This document shows positions 43,668 to 55,445 of a stretch of DNA of 64,000 nt, one piece after another. This stretch comes from Tuctoria greenei (taxonomy: Eukaryota > Streptophyta > Magnoliopsida > Poales > Poaceae), in the NCBI GenBank assembly GCA_036927565.1, contig JAYESD010000002.1, positions 145,087,167 to 145,151,166 on the forward strand, given 5' to 3'. The translations under genes were made by a program, and so were the position numbers. Each line of letters begins with the position of its first letter. Position 1 is the first letter of the stretch. Below the pieces are notes generated by a model, which did not search any database, was not told where the DNA came from, and worked only from the letters and a program-made list of their open reading frames with translations.

Positions 43668-45624
43668 GCTAGAGAAGGGTCGGTTCCCACCACAATTTCC
43701 GCGCAAATCAGTCTTCATCATTATTAGGACACCACAAGGAGTCTACATGTGGAAGAAGACTGGGTTTGGCGCAAAGAAGAGGTCAACCGAATAGGGGGCT
43801 CGACCAACCTGGTCAGTGCCCCATTTCTCGTGTGCTTTCTCCAGGTCACTGACTGGTGGGTCCACTTGACTAGTGTGGGTGATACACCGTTGGATCTCCT
43901 CAGATACATCTATTTGTGGGCCATTTGATCCATGTGATGCTACATGCCGTTGCTTGATTGGCTGGGATGGTAATTTTTAGGATTGCTCCCCCTCTTTCAC
44001 CTAAATTCCTGAATAAAAAGTCTGCATGCACTATTCCAAAGACAAGTTGAAATAGTTTATGTAGAAAGGTGATGTATGCAAGAAATGGCATATCCTTCAC
44101 ATAATTGAGTTATATTGACAAGTGAAATTGGTATATAACATCCGTCAACAAACTCCCCCAAGCTTATCCTTTGCTCGTCCCGATGCAAAGTCAAAACTTT
44201 AGGTTGATGATTTGCCTTCTCCTATTCATGGGTAGATGAAAGATAGAACAACAAATGGAGCAAGCATAGCCTAGATATCAAGTTCCACGTAAATTTCAAA
44301 GAGTTTCAATTTAGATTCTAAGTACCTTATTTGATTCTCCCAATCACTCCTTTGTTTGTAGTGGAAATATGTCCTCACCAAGGCTTTTGCCTATATTAAT
44401 ACTACCACTAAATATGGCTTATATGTGGAGCTTGGTAGGGAATGTAAGTAGGCATATTTGCAACACATAACTTTGCTAAGTCAAAAGTGTAAGCCTTAGG
44501 AGAAACTAATTCAAGCCTTTTAATCAAGACTTGTGCATGTGTGATGTAAGTGGAAGTGGACGTGGAATTGTTGAGATGACTCCTTTTGATGTTGACTCTC
44601 TTTATTGCAGGTATGAAACATGGCTACTTTTTTCTCTTTGTTTTCTTCTTTTTTTTCATGCTTAGGATGTAAGCATGCATTTTTTTATTTATCTTGTAGC
44701 CATGTCTTCTACTCCCTTTTTATGCAATAAACTTGAAGAGAGTACTAAGCATGAAAGGAATAGAGTTTCTCTTTTTATTGTGGAATGATGATATCATGGA
44801 ATTTCGCTAACTTCTAGTGTAGAAGTTTTAGCATGTGCAAGTCAAGTCTTGAATTCAAAACAAGTGAATTAATACTCACATAGGACTATACTAGTTTGAC
44901 TAGGCTCAATGTGAAATCCAATAGCATAAGCATAAGGTTTATAATATATAAAACATCATACGACTTTGGTAGGTATTTCGAATCAAATGAGTCAAACTTA
45001 AATCTTTTTAGAACTTCTCCAGAAATCTTAATTTTACCTTCAAACTAGGAATAGCAGCCCTATTACTATCTCAAATCTCACAACAACCTATAAATTGGAT
45101 TAAGCTTTTACTACCTACAATATATAAATCAAGGCAAAGTTAATTCTAGCAAATAGAAGCGATATTTGGAGAGTAACAGGTTGCATACTAAGGACCTAGG
45201 AAAAATAAAACAGAGCAACTATTCATGATTTCATCTATGTGAAATCTAAATCATTCTTACCTCACATCTTTATTTGACTAAGCAAAAGAAAATCTAAGTT
45301 ACTAATTATATTTTTAATTTTTTTAGATGCAAGGTGGATGGATGGAAGAAAGATAAATGCAATTTGTGTGATACAAGTTACATCAAGTGGGGGTCCTCTC
45401 CCGAGCTTATTCTTGATCAAGGTCCATGATAGGGGTGGAATCCCTAGCGACGGAGGTAGGCCATGAAATTGGCCTATCCTTGTTGCGGTGTGGCTTTAAC
45501 AATGGAGGATTGAGTATCGATGTTTTGTTGCCTCCCACGGGTTCCATGAGTCTGGTTGAAGAGAGTGTTGTTGATGTCGCTCGTTCGCACCTCGAGGTCT
45601 CTCATGTGTTGTGTGTACTTTGTC

Positions 45625-45963
45625 ATTCCACAACTAAAGTAATTATAACATTTAGCTACAAAGGAATGATGTGCACTCAACATGCGTTAAGTGTGTTCGT
45701 AATTCTTTGGCTAAGGTGTAACATTCCTTCTTGCCACAAACAAAATAATTTGTACCCATCATGCATTGGGTGTGATCCAACATTCCTTGTATAAGTTAAT
45801 GATAACCTTTAGCCACAAAGGAGTGACATGTACCCAACAATTGTTGAGTATGATCCGTTGTTCCTTGGCTAAGGCACAACATACATATAACCACAAAAGG
45901 ATGACATGCACTCAACATGGGTTGAGTGTGATCCGTTGTTCCTTGACTAAGGTATAACATACT
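45625..45963. repeat. Tandem repeat of about 78 bp in element C2 (about five units)
   Basis: Unit starts at about 45625, 45703, 45783, 45861 and 45939, each 'ttcc-tggctaagg' like with 'ccacaaaggaatgac' and 'actcaacatg'. Homologous to 13533-13990. Confidence 0.8.
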
Positions 45964-46690
45964 CTCAAAGTTTTCTTGTGACACTTCATCAGATCTCCTT
46001 TGAGAGTAGCCCGCGGCGGTTCTTGATCGGGGGGTCTTTGTCCTCAGGCGAGGTTACGCGTATGAGAGGTGGGTGAGATGGTAGTTTTTTGTGGTTCAGG
46101 CCGCTGGAGCGTAATACCATACTCCACGGTGTGTGTTGTATTGCTAGAGTGTGTGCTCTCGTGGGTGAGAAATGCGTATCCTAGTGAACAGACCAGAAAG
46201 GATGTCTAGTAATGGGTGTTGCCCGGTCCTTTTACAGTCAAGGCCAGACAGCTTACAAGTCGGGTCCGGGGCCCGATAGGTGGCCCCGGGGTGATCTTAT
46301 CCTGTACAAGATCTAACGTTTCTTGTGTATGCTGTCTCGATCGCAGCTTGAAGACTCTTCATCATGCCGCATCGAGCGCCAGTGGCTATGCGTAGACATT
46401 GATGATTACAGGAAATGTCCCATCTGTCTTTTTGTCGTAAGCTACCCACTTGGTAGTGTGGGGTAGCCCTGCGGTGCCTTCACTACGATATGATTCGATG
46501 CAGCAGTAGATGACAGGGGCGTGCACCGCACCCGTGCGCCCGGGGAAGGCGCGTGCCATCAATGTGCGATTGGACAGGATGTGCCACCCTTTACTCTTCT
46601 AGGCCCATGGCTCATTGCAGGTCATGGGACACAAGGCAATCCTGGTGCCCTCCTCAGTGGGAGCAAGGGCCTGGAGCCGAAGGGGTTTCT
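45964..46690. other. GC-rich LTR-like segment, unassigned
   Basis: It follows the truncated element C2 and precedes the LTR end of element D. Phrases such as 'gtggttcaggccgctggagcgtaatac' (split here from longer text) resemble leader regions of grass LTR elements, but no termini, duplication or gene are visible. It may be part of the 5' LTR of element D or a fragment of another element. Confidence 0.4.
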
Positions 46691-46797
46691 TAATAGATTG
46701 ATTTTCTACATAGGGGTTTCTGTTGCTTCCACTAAAATGTTTTAGTCTACCGTTCACCCCCTCTAGTAGCTTTTCACGTGCTCTTCGATCCTACAGT

Positions 46798-46810
46798 TGG
46801 TACCAGAGCC
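46798..46810 (+). other. Primer-binding site of element D
   Basis: TGGTACCAGAGCC, close to the initiator methionine tRNA complement (TGGTATCAGAGC), two bases after the LTR terminus CA. Confidence 0.8.
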
Positions 46811-46869
46811 ACGATGGTCTAATATATGAGATTTGCACGTGTTTGACTAATCATCATAGAGAAATACTT

Positions 46870-48780
46870 TGCAAAACCTTGTGTGTTTAGTGGTATTGAT
46901 TTTTAGGTTTGGAGGGCACGTATGGAAGCCTTTATCCAGGCGCGGGACTTTGCAATATGGGAAAATGTGTACAAGTCCTAAGATGTGCTGTCAAACGATC
47001 AATTTATGGCTACAAATATGAGAGATGTCGACAACAACAACAAGGCTCAGAACTTGATCATACAAGTATTAACTCAAAGCGACTTCAATCGTGTTGCACA
47101 CCTCCGATCTGCGTACGATGTGTGGGAAACACTTTGTGACTACCACGAAGGATCCAACACGATCAAGGAGGTAAAGCAAGATACGTTCAAGAAAGAATAT
47201 ATGTGCTTTGAGATACAACCAGGTGAGTCCATCGACGATATCTTTGCTCGTTTTAATAAAATTCTCAGCAACTTGCATAGCGTCAATGTTAATTTTTCAG
47301 ATGCTGAGAATGCTAGGCAATTACTAAGTGCATTAGACATGTCAATTTCGGAGATGAAAGTTACATCTATTCATGCATTTATTGTCATGAGTACACTTAC
47401 TTTAGATGTTCTATATTCTAAATTGAAAACTCATGACATTGACATAATCTCATGTAAGAACCCCAACAAGTCTCTTGCATTCGTTTCTTAATGTGACAAG
47501 CCTAGATTCGACCCATATTAATCTTGTGGAACACTTGTTTTGTTGTCCTCTCTAACCCTTGTGTATATTGAAGAGTTTCCGGAGGAAGTTGCATTCATCT
47601 CTACTCGGTTCTCAAAAGCATTGCAAAATGTTAGAACTAGAAATAGAGGAAGTGCCATACCTCAACGATGCTTCGAATGTGGTAAGATAGGACATTTTTG
47701 CACTGATTGCCCTAACCTTTCAGGTACTACTTCCCATGACGAAAAGCAAACAAGGACAAATCACTCCTCTGCAAACGAGAAGAAGAAGAAAAAGGGTTTT
47801 ATAAGACGTCAATTGGTGAATAGTTTTATCTCCGTACTTCAAAAACTTGGCTCAAGCGATGTAGACTTTGGAAGTGATGAAGATGAAGATGATTTGGCAA
47901 ACTTGTGCTTCATGATGGGCAAGTCAAGATTAAGTATAGAGGAGGCAGAACATAACAGTGATAATGAAGAGGTATGTCCTACTTGCGAAGAAATGTGTGA
48001 TGCTATTTCTTGTGCCACTATTATTCTTAATAAAAAATGACAAAAAGCTTAGGGACAATGCTGTTAAAATTGAGTCACTAGAATTTGAAATTAAACATTT
48101 GAAATCTTTGATTCCTAGTGATGATTCTTGTTCCTCACGTTATCTTATATATGAACAATTGTCCTCTTTAAGAAGTGCGAACACCTCCACACTTGATAAG
48201 AAGAACATGAAATTTAAAAGAACAAAAAGCTTGCTGCCCATAGTGATAAAACATGAAAGATGCTAGCTCTTCTACATTTGATTTGCATTGTTCTACTTGT
48301 GATGATCTTGATAAGAAACTACACGATGCTATGAATGAGATTTCTATGTTGAACAACACTTTACGTTCTCGTGAAGTTAAATATTATTCTTATTGCAAAC
48401 TAAAAGAAAAAACATCATGTGAAAACTGCCTAGAATTGTCTAAGAATCTTGATGACATGAATAGGACACTAGAGCAGTTTTGTATTGGGAACAAAAAACT
48501 AAACTTGCTGCTGAATTCATCCAAATCTTGCAATGATAAAACCGGTTTAGGTTTTGATTCCCATACTCATGCTAAAGGACATCCACCTAAAATTGTAAAG
48601 TCATTAGGAAGTGGTTTGATTAAAACATTACCTAAACATAAAGAAGTGGTTGTCAAATCCGCAGGGGTGTTGTCTCATTTTGTTGTTAATAAAAATGTTG
48701 CTTGCTCATCTAGACATGAACACAAAGTTAAATTTCATTTTACCTACTGCGAGGTCAGAACATATATTTTTGCTATAGAC
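46870..48780 (+). pseudogene. gag: Gag of element D with CCHC zinc knuckle and coiled-coil tail
   Basis: It starts in broken form with FSGIDF, WRARMEAFIQARDF and a TAA at 46979. The capsid domain of the copia UBN2 type follows from 46985 (FMATNMRDVDNNNKAQNLII, AYDVWETLCDYHEG, FEIQPGESIDDIFARFNKIL, VKQDTFKKEY). A TAA near 47490 precedes the zinc-knuckle frame (RCFECGKIGHFCTDCPN, 47668-47718), then an acidic stretch DFGSDEDEDD. After a frameshift near 48035 comes a Cys-containing coiled-coil region (DLDKKLHDAMNEISMLNNTL, NCLELSKNLDD) that ends at 48781. This long tail is typical of Sirevirus Gag. At least three breaks. Confidence 0.85.
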
Positions 48781-49139
48781 TAGCTAAACAACAGAAAAGG
48801 AAAAGAATGATTGCTATATCTCATAATTTTCATGCAAAATTTGCTGCACATGGTAAACCGAATGATAGGAAGATGCAACCTACTGTAATGAGTCAAAAAC
48901 ATGCAAAGTTTGCTCTCAAACCTACTGTTTTTCGTGCTACACATGTAACACCTTGTGTAGGTCAGTAGTTGGATACAAAAATCCTCAAGCTTTGGCGCAT
49001 AAACCTGCTGTTTTATCTCAGCTTTCGCGTGTTATTCCTGCTGGACTTCGTGTGAATCATACTGGATTCTTAAATACCTTTTGTCTAACCCCAGTATTGA
49101 GTTATCGACGTATTGTGCTTCTATGTAGGTTACACGCTT

Positions 49140-50284
49140 GAGGAATGAGAACATTTGAATTGTGGATTCAGGTTGCTCACGCCACATGACCGGTAACAAA
49201 GAATGGTTCTCCTCCCTCTTTTTTTGTGTCACGTGTAGAGAATGTTTCTTTTGCCGATAATTCTTCAACTCCTATAATTGCTAAGGGTTCGGTTAGAGTA
49301 AATGATCACTGCACTTTGAAGGATGTGGCACTTGTTAAAAATTTGAAATACAACTTGCTTTCCGTTTCACAACTGCTAGATGAAAATCTGGAAATTATTT
49401 TCACTAAAAATTGCTGCAAAGTTATAAATTCAAATAGTGAGCTTATTTTTAACATGTCTCAGTTTGGAAGAGTTTTTAAAGCTTATTTTTATATGTCTTC
49501 TTCTAAGCATAGGTGTCTAGTTTCAAATGATTCAAAAGACTTATGTTTTTGGCATCGTAGACTTGGTCACATAGGCTTTGATCATCTCACGCGTGTTAGT
49601 GCTCTTGATCGCATAAGTGGGCTTCTTAAGCTTAAATGGTACAAAGAAATTGTGTGCTCTTCTTGTAGACATGCTAAGTTGGTTGCAGGTTCACATGCTC
49701 CTCCAACAATGACCATGACAACTGAACCAGGTCAACTTTTGCATCTTGACACCGTAGGACCTTCACGTGTTCAATCCTTTGGAGTTAAATGGTATGTTCT
49801 TGTGATTGTTGATGACGATTCTAGATACTCTTGGGTTTATTTTATGGCATCTAAGAATGAAGCTTTTAGTCACTTTAGAACTTTATTTCTTAGATTATCA
49901 ATTGATCACCCAGGATCTTTAAGAGCAATTAGAGGTGATAATGGCACTAAATTTAAAAATGAATCCTTTGATAATTTTTGTTCTAAAAAAGGAATATATC
50001 ATCAATTTTCTTCACCATATGTACCTCAATAAAATGGTTTTGCAGAGAGAAAGAATAGAACCTTAGTTGAGATGGCTAGGACTATGCTTGATGAATATCA
50101 AACTCCTAGAATGTTTTGGGTAGATGCAATTGCAACCGCATGTTATGTTTCAAATCATGTTTTCTTGTGTGATAATCTAGGAAAAACAACATATGAGCTT
50201 CGGTTTGGACATAGGCCTAGTGTCACACACTTTAGGGTTTTTGGTTGCAAATGCTTTGTTAAGAAACGTGGTTATCTTTGGTAA
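49140..50284 (+). pseudogene. pol: Protease and integrase of element D
   Basis: The protease active site appears as DSGCSRHMTG at 49163-49192, in the copia form D-S-G-C/A-[ST]-x-H-M, followed by a frameshift. The next frame holds the protease end (LLSVSQLLDENL), then integrase: zinc motif HRRLGHIGFDHL with CSSC, catalytic Asp HLDTVGP, second Asp AIRGDNGTKF and Glu in NGFAERKNRT. A TAA at 50030-50032 stands where relatives have CAA (Gln) in the 'PYTPQQNG' region, so this is a C-to-T nonsense change. The conserved TTYELRFGHRPSVTHFRVFG closes the integrase before another frameshift at about 50275. Confidence 0.88.
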
Positions 50285-51420
50285 CTTTGATGCTAGATCT
50301 GTTGATGGCATGTTTCTTGGTTATCCATCTCATACTAGAGGCTATCGTGTGCTTTTACTTGACACTAACAAAATTGTGGAGACTTGTGAAGTTTCTTTTG
50401 ATGAAGCTAGACCAGGTACTAGATCAAATATTGCAGGTCCGGATCCGTATCTGCAGGGGGAGAGTATTTTCGTTGAAGATGAGTCACACGGTCCAGGTTT
50501 TGCGATCCAAACTCTCATGCTTATTCAGCTTTTGTTGCTTCTTTTGAACCCAGAGATATATCACACACACTCACTAATGAATCTTGGATTATTGCCATGA
50601 AAGAAGAGTTAGAAAATTTTGAAAGAAATAATGTTTGGAAACATGTACCTCCACCTCAAGGTAACACTTTAATTGGAACTAAATAGGTGTTTAAAACTAA
50701 ACTAAGTGAGGATGGGGTTGTGGTTAGGAATAAGGCTAGGTTGGTTGCTCTAGGTTTCACACAAATTGAAGGTCTAGATTTTGATGAAACTTTTGCTCCT
50801 ATTGCTAGATTAGAAGCCATAAAAATTTTGTTAGCTTTTGCTGCATCTAAAGGTTTCAAGTTATATCAGGTGGATGTTAAAAGTTCTTTTCTTAATGGCT
50901 ACATAGATGATGAGATTTATGTCAAGAAACCACTGGGTTTTGAAAATCCAGATTTTCCTAATCATGTTTACAACTGTCCAAAGCGCTGTACGGTCTCAAA
51001 CAAGCCCCTAGAGCATGGTATGATAGGTTAAAAACATTCTTACTAGAGAGGGGGTTTACCATGGGCAAGGTTGATAAAACTCTTTTTGTGCTTAAGCATG
51101 GCAATGACTCATTATTCGTTCATGTGTATGTGGATGATATTATCTTTGGTTGTGCTTCTCATGATCTTGTGTCCATGTTTTCAGCTACGATGAGTTCAGA
51201 ATTTGAGATGAGTACGATGGGAGAACTCACATACCTTTTGGTGCTGCAAATCAAGCAAACCAAAGAGGCTGCTTTTGTGGATCAAACGAAGTATAAAGAG
51301 ACCTTCTTAAGCACTTCAACACGGACAAAAGAAAACCTCTTCGGACACCAATGGGTACGACAACAACACTTGAACTTGATGAAGATGGTGTCCCGGTTGA
51401 TAAAAAGAATATAGAAGCAT
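50285..51420 (+). pseudogene. pol: Reverse transcriptase of element D
   Basis: It starts with linker EVSFDEARPG, then WIIAMKEELENFERNNVW and the RT proper: KARLVALGFTQIEGLDFDET, FAPIARLEAIKILLAFAA, YQVDVKSSFLNGYIDDEIYV. A TAG at 50684-50686 replaces the usual Trp codon in 'GTKWVFK', a G-to-A change. A frameshift at about 50970 follows NHVY, after which LYGLKQAPRAWYD is readable in the next frame. The catalytic box FVHVYVDDIIFG (51115-51150) is intact. The frame then degrades after TKYKETFL. Confidence 0.88.
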
Positions 51421-52077
51421 GATTGGATCACTTTTGTACCTCACGGCATCAAGACCGGACATACAATTCAGTGTATGCCTTTGTGCACTATTTCAAGCTT
51501 CCCCACGTGCTTCACATCGTCAAGCCATCAAAAGAATTCTCAGGTACTTACATGGAACGCAATAATTTTGCATTTTTCTTCCTTCTTCCTCAACCGTTAC
51601 TTTGAATGCTTTTTCGGATGCTGCTTTCGGAGTTGTAGGATTGATAGGAAAAGTATTTCAGGTGCTTGTCATTTTCTTGGAAATTCTCTTGTTGCTTGGT
51701 CCTCTAGAAAACAAAACTCAGTTGCACAATCCATGCCCGAATCTGAATATGTAGCTGCTGCTAGGGCTTGTTCACAAATTCTTTGGATTGTTCAAACTCT
51801 TAAGGACTATGGGGTTTATCTAGATATTGTTCCACTATTTTGTGATAACACTAGTGCCATTTGCATTGCTAAAAACCCCGTGCAACATTCGAGAACAAAG
51901 CACATTGACATTAGGTATCACTTTATCTGTGATAATGTTGAAGAAGGAAACATTGTGCTTCACCATGTAGATACTGAACAACAATTGGTTGATATTTTCA
52001 CAAAACCTTTGAATTTCACTCGTTATTGTTTCATTCGTAGTGAAATAGGGATTATGCATCCTCATGGCTTAAATTGA
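51421..52077 (+). pseudogene. pol: RNase H of element D and pol end
   Basis: After a broken start (SDAAFGVVGLIGKVF readable at about 51616 in another frame) the frame from 51630 gives DRKSISGACHFLGNSLVAWS, QNSVAQSMPESEYVAAARAC, PLFCDNTSAICIAKNPVQHS and RTKHIDIRYHFI. These contain the usual RNase H acidic residues (E in SESEY-like, D in CDNTSA) and the copia end HVDTEQQLVDIFTKPLN. It stops at TGA 52075-52077. Confidence 0.88.
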
Positions 52078-53107
52078 CGGGGAGTTTTGAAACTTGGGAT
52101 GTCTATGTATGAATCTAAATTTAAAATAATATGAGCATAGTATTTCATACATATATGACTTTGTGATTCCTTTTACATGGTAAAAGTTCTTACTACATTA
52201 CCCATGTTATATATTTTGTAGGTTTTGCCATGACTAGTAATTGGAATAATTACTTACACTAAATCTGGTCATGATCGAACTTTCTTGCTGTTTTGAACTT
52301 GTTGCATGATCACAAGTGCTTTTAATCATGAAAAATTAATCAATCAACTATTCTCATGTTGAGCTTTTATAAATTGACAAAAGATCAAGAGAATATGCAT
52401 GCATCGCACTTTTTTTTTCGAGATGACTTATCATTGCACTTAGATATGAACTTGAAAGAAGTTGTGTATGACTAAAACCATATCCCTAATCTTCTGATTG
52501 TCAAATGACATAGGCTTGGCTTGGTTGGTTAAAATAAGGCACATGCAGTATATAATATCTTGCAAATGTTATATGATCAAACTTAATGCCATAAATGATA
52601 ATGAGATATAATAAAAATGCAGCAACAAGTGTCATGCTTTTAGAGTTTTGAAATAGTTAAGTTTGTGAGATCATGACTTGCTTAAATTGAAAATTACACT
52701 TGATTTCTAGCATGGCATACACTACTTCATGTATTTCATTGATGTGATAGTGTAAGTTACTTGATAGTATGACTTGGATGAACTTTGTTTTATATGTATG
52801 TGTTACAATATGCTAATAACAATTGAAATTTCTCTTTTTAACCTGGCTGAATACATTGTCAAAGGGGGAGAAATTGATCACACATTTGCACACATTCAAA
52901 AGTGTTTTGACACATTTCTTCTCAGGGGTAGAATTATTTTTTTTACTCATATTATTTATGATTTGCAAAGTGGGAGAAATAAGTATAGGGGGAGAAATAT
53001 TTGTTTTTAAAATTTCTTTCTTTCTCATTTGATTGTTTTCAAAACTTTTTATAAGCCAATGTTCGGATTCTAAGAAGTGTTGCCAATGCATTCATCAAGG
53101 GGGAGAT
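52078..53107 (+). other. 3' non-coding region and polypurine tracts of element D
   Basis: AT-rich, no gene recognised (Sireviruses sometimes have an envelope-like ORF here; none is seen). Purine tracts AAAGGGGGAGAAAT at about 52860 and TAGGGGGAGAAAT at about 52986, plus the functional-position tract CAAGGGGGAGATTG at 53095-53108 before the LTR. Multiple GGGGGAGA tracts are usual in Sireviruses. Confidence 0.65.
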
Positions 53108-53195
53108 TGTGAGACATATGTGTGTTGAATACATTGGCTATGGCGACAAAAGTTTTGAATATCACCAAAACACCATTTTCAACAAGGTTCGACTC
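53108..53195 (+). repeat. Start of 3' LTR of element D, truncated
   Basis: Begins TGTGAGACATATG after the polypurine tract and is cut after about 85 bp by the repeat array. Confidence 0.6.
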
Positions 53196-54534
53196 TAGGT
53201 ATCGTGTCCGTGGCCATTGATACTAACGCCACGAACCAGAGTATCGTGGCAACAGATCCTAATGCAACGATTGTGGTTTGTGGCGATAGATCCTTTAACG
53301 CCACGAACCAATAATTCGTGGCAACAGATCCTAATGCAACGATTGTGGTCTGTTGCATTAGCATCCTAACACCACAAACTAGTGATCGTGGCAACAGATC
53401 CTAATGCAACAATTGTGTTTTGTTGCATTAGCATCCTGACACCACGAAAAAGTGAATCGTGGCCACACATCCTAATTGCTACGATTGGGGTCCGTGGCCA
53501 TTGATACTAACGCCACGAACCAGAGTATTGTGGCAACACGTCCTAATGCAACGATTTTGTTTCGTTGCATTACGGTCCAAATGCAATTTTTTGCTGATTC
53601 GTGGCAACAGATCCTAATGCAACGACTGTGTTCCGTGGCAATAAAGCTGTAATGCCACGAACCAGTAATTCGTGGCAATAGATCCTAATGCAACGATTGT
53701 GTTCTGTGGAAATAATGTTGTAACGCCATGAACCAGTAATTCGTGGCAACAGATCCTAATGCAACGATTGTGGTCTGTGGTGATAGATCCTGTAAAGCCA
53801 CGAACCAGTAATTTGTGGCAACAGATCCTAATGCAACGATTATGGTTCGTTGCATTAGCATCCTGACGCCACAAACTAGTGATTCGTGGCAACAGATCCT
53901 AATGCAACAATTTTGTTTCGTTGCATTAGCATCCTGACGCCACGAAAAATTGAATCGTGGCCACACATCCTAATTGCTAAGATTGGGGTCCGTGGCCATT
54001 GATACTAACGCCGTGAACCAGAGTATCGTGGCAACACATCCTAATGCAACGATTCTGTTTCATTGCATTACGGTCCAAATGCAATTGTTTGCTGATTCGT
54101 GGCAACAGATCCTAATGCAACGATTGTGTTCCGTGGTAATAAAGTTGTAACACCATGAACCAGAAATGCGTGGCAACATATCCTAATGCAACGATTTTGT
54201 TCTGTGGCGATATATCATGTAATGTCATGAACTAGTGATTCGTGGCAACGGATCCTAATGCAACGATTGTGTTCCGTGGAGATAGATCCTATAACGCAAC
54301 GAACCAGTAATTCGTGTCAATAGATCCTAATGCAACGATTGTGTTCCGTGGCGATAGATCCTAGTGCCACGAACTAGTGACTCGTGGCAACAGATCCTAA
54401 TGCAACGATTGTGTTCCGTGGCGATAGATCCTAGTGCCACGAACTAGCGAATCGTGGCAAAAAGCCAAGCTTACTGCAACAATTTAGTGTTCGTTGCAGT
54501 ACAATCGTTGCAACAGGTCGAAATCCTTGTAGTG
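53196..54534 (-). mobile_element. Repeat array ending in a CACTA-type terminus (one-ended element)
   Basis: About 18 imperfect units of 70-75 bp, each with CGTGGCAACAGATCCTAATG followed by CAACG and a second half CGTGGCGATAGATCC ... GCCACGAACC, so halves can pair (CGTGGC with GCCACG). The right end, read on the minus strand from 54534, is CACTACAAGGATTTCGACC, a standard CACTA terminus. No matching terminus is seen at the left, where the array abuts element D's LTR. It therefore looks like the subterminal part of a CACTA element whose body and other end have been lost. Confidence 0.75.
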
Positions 54535-54536
54535 TG

Positions 54537-54772
54537 AGCTCTACCAGCAACAAGCTGGACGCGATTGGTAACGTCATCGTCGACCAACTAGAGACGGAGG
54601 GGAGGTCTCTAGCCATGAACATCGTCAAATATGTGATGACATGTTTCAAAATCCGGGACCCGAACTATCTCTAGATCCGGTGGTCGAAGGGCCCATCGCT
54701 GAAGAGGAAGATGCCACCAGGGACAACGTTCAAGAAGTTGCCCCCAAAGTTGCCACATTTGTCCGTAGGACC
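54537..54772 (+). pseudogene. Antisense ORF (aORF) remnant of element E
   Basis: Plus-strand reading gives LDAIGNVIVDQLETEGRSLA, KYVMTCFKIRDPNY, then a stop. After a frameshift PVVEGPIAEEEDATRDNVQE follows, ending in VATFVRRT and TAG. The combination of 'EGRxLAxxxxxYVLTCxxxRDPxxxLEPVxEGP' type text is what I recall for the C-terminus of the antisense protein of Tat elements; its function is unknown. The N-terminal part is missing because the CACTA-type repeat array abuts it. Confidence 0.55.
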
Positions 54773-55049
54773 TAGGACCTCCAGTAGCTAGGACCTTTTT
54801 CTTACACCTTTCTCTTGTAATCCTCATTTTGTAATCCAATCCTTTGAATGAATGAAATCCAATCTTCTTGAATAGATGAATTCCATTTTTTGTTTGTCTT
54901 CAATACATTGTCCTTCATCTAGTTGGCCCCCTGGTAGATGTACACAATTTGATTGCGAAAATGTACCAAAAGGATCTGACAATGTCTTGATGACCTGAAC
55001 GCTTCGAACTTGTAGCTAGAATTCTTAGCTCTTAGGTCTGAAGTTTATT

Positions 55050-55445
55050 TCCGACATTTCCAGGGATCCTTTGTTGCGTCGACGGCGGGCCCTTGGGAGG
55101 TGTCGGAGCTTGATAGGTCCGACTGTGCCCAATATCAGCACATAGAGCATCGATGCAATGTTAATGCTTAGAACTTCAACGGCGGGCCCCCTGGGATTGT
55201 CAGATCTTCCTGGCTTCGACGGTGTCCACTTGTCAACGCATAATATGTCGGCGACGGACCCCCTTGGGATGATTTCTCCACCATCTTTGTTTAGATTGCC
55301 GTTGATTATTCACATCGACGGCTGGCCTCCATGGGAGTTATTGGAGCTTTGTCAGCTCCGATGGCACCCACTTTCAACATAACGTTGACAACGGGCCCCA
55401 CGGTGGTTGTCGGAGCTTAGCAGCTCCGGCAACATCCACCATCGC
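55050..55445. repeat. Imperfect tandem repeats in the 3' region of element E
   Basis: Five to six units of roughly 60-80 bp, each containing 'acggcgggcccc-tgggagt' and 'gtcggagctt-gcagctccg' or degenerate forms. The latter can form a small hairpin (GGAGCT and AGCTCC). Such arrays between pol and the 3' LTR are reported in several Tat elements. Confidence 0.65.

Larger units (their letters stand above)
42632..45963 (-). mobile_element. Element C2: partial second copy of the element C family (3' LTR and part of the interior)
   Basis: LTR 42632-44150 is collinear with the element C LTR and, like it, ends ...GTCAACA followed by the polypurine tract 44151-44165 (AGCTTGGGGGAGTT on the minus strand). 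Interior 44166-45963 matches the element C interior 11984-13990. The copy stops in the tandem-repeat block at about 45963. The rest of the interior and the 5' LTR are missing, replaced by unrelated LTR-like DNA. Confidence 0.75.
46690..53195 (+). mobile_element. Element D: decayed Sirevirus-like Ty1/copia retrotransposon
   Basis: Plus-strand order: LTR end ('cgttcaccccctctag' ... 'ctaca' at 46795), primer-binding site 46798-46810, gag (46870-48780), protease (about 49160), integrase (49226-50284), reverse transcriptase (50580-51330), RNase H (51610-52077), long 3' non-coding region with several GGGGGAGA tracts, polypurine tract at 53095-53107, and the first 85 or so bases of the 3' LTR (TGTGAGACATATG). 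Integrase before RT defines copia. The long coiled-coil-rich Gag with CCHC knuckle suggests the Sirevirus genus. Neither LTR is complete. Confidence 0.85.

Noticed and set aside
46521..46745. Open frame of 74 residues beginning MHRTRAPGEG
   Set aside because: LTR-like GC-rich context, no similarity recognised, short.
53179..53966. Short repetitive minus-strand proteins in the repeat array
   Set aside because: They are translations of the 70-75-bp repeats (ALGSVATNYWFVAL recurring), not genes.
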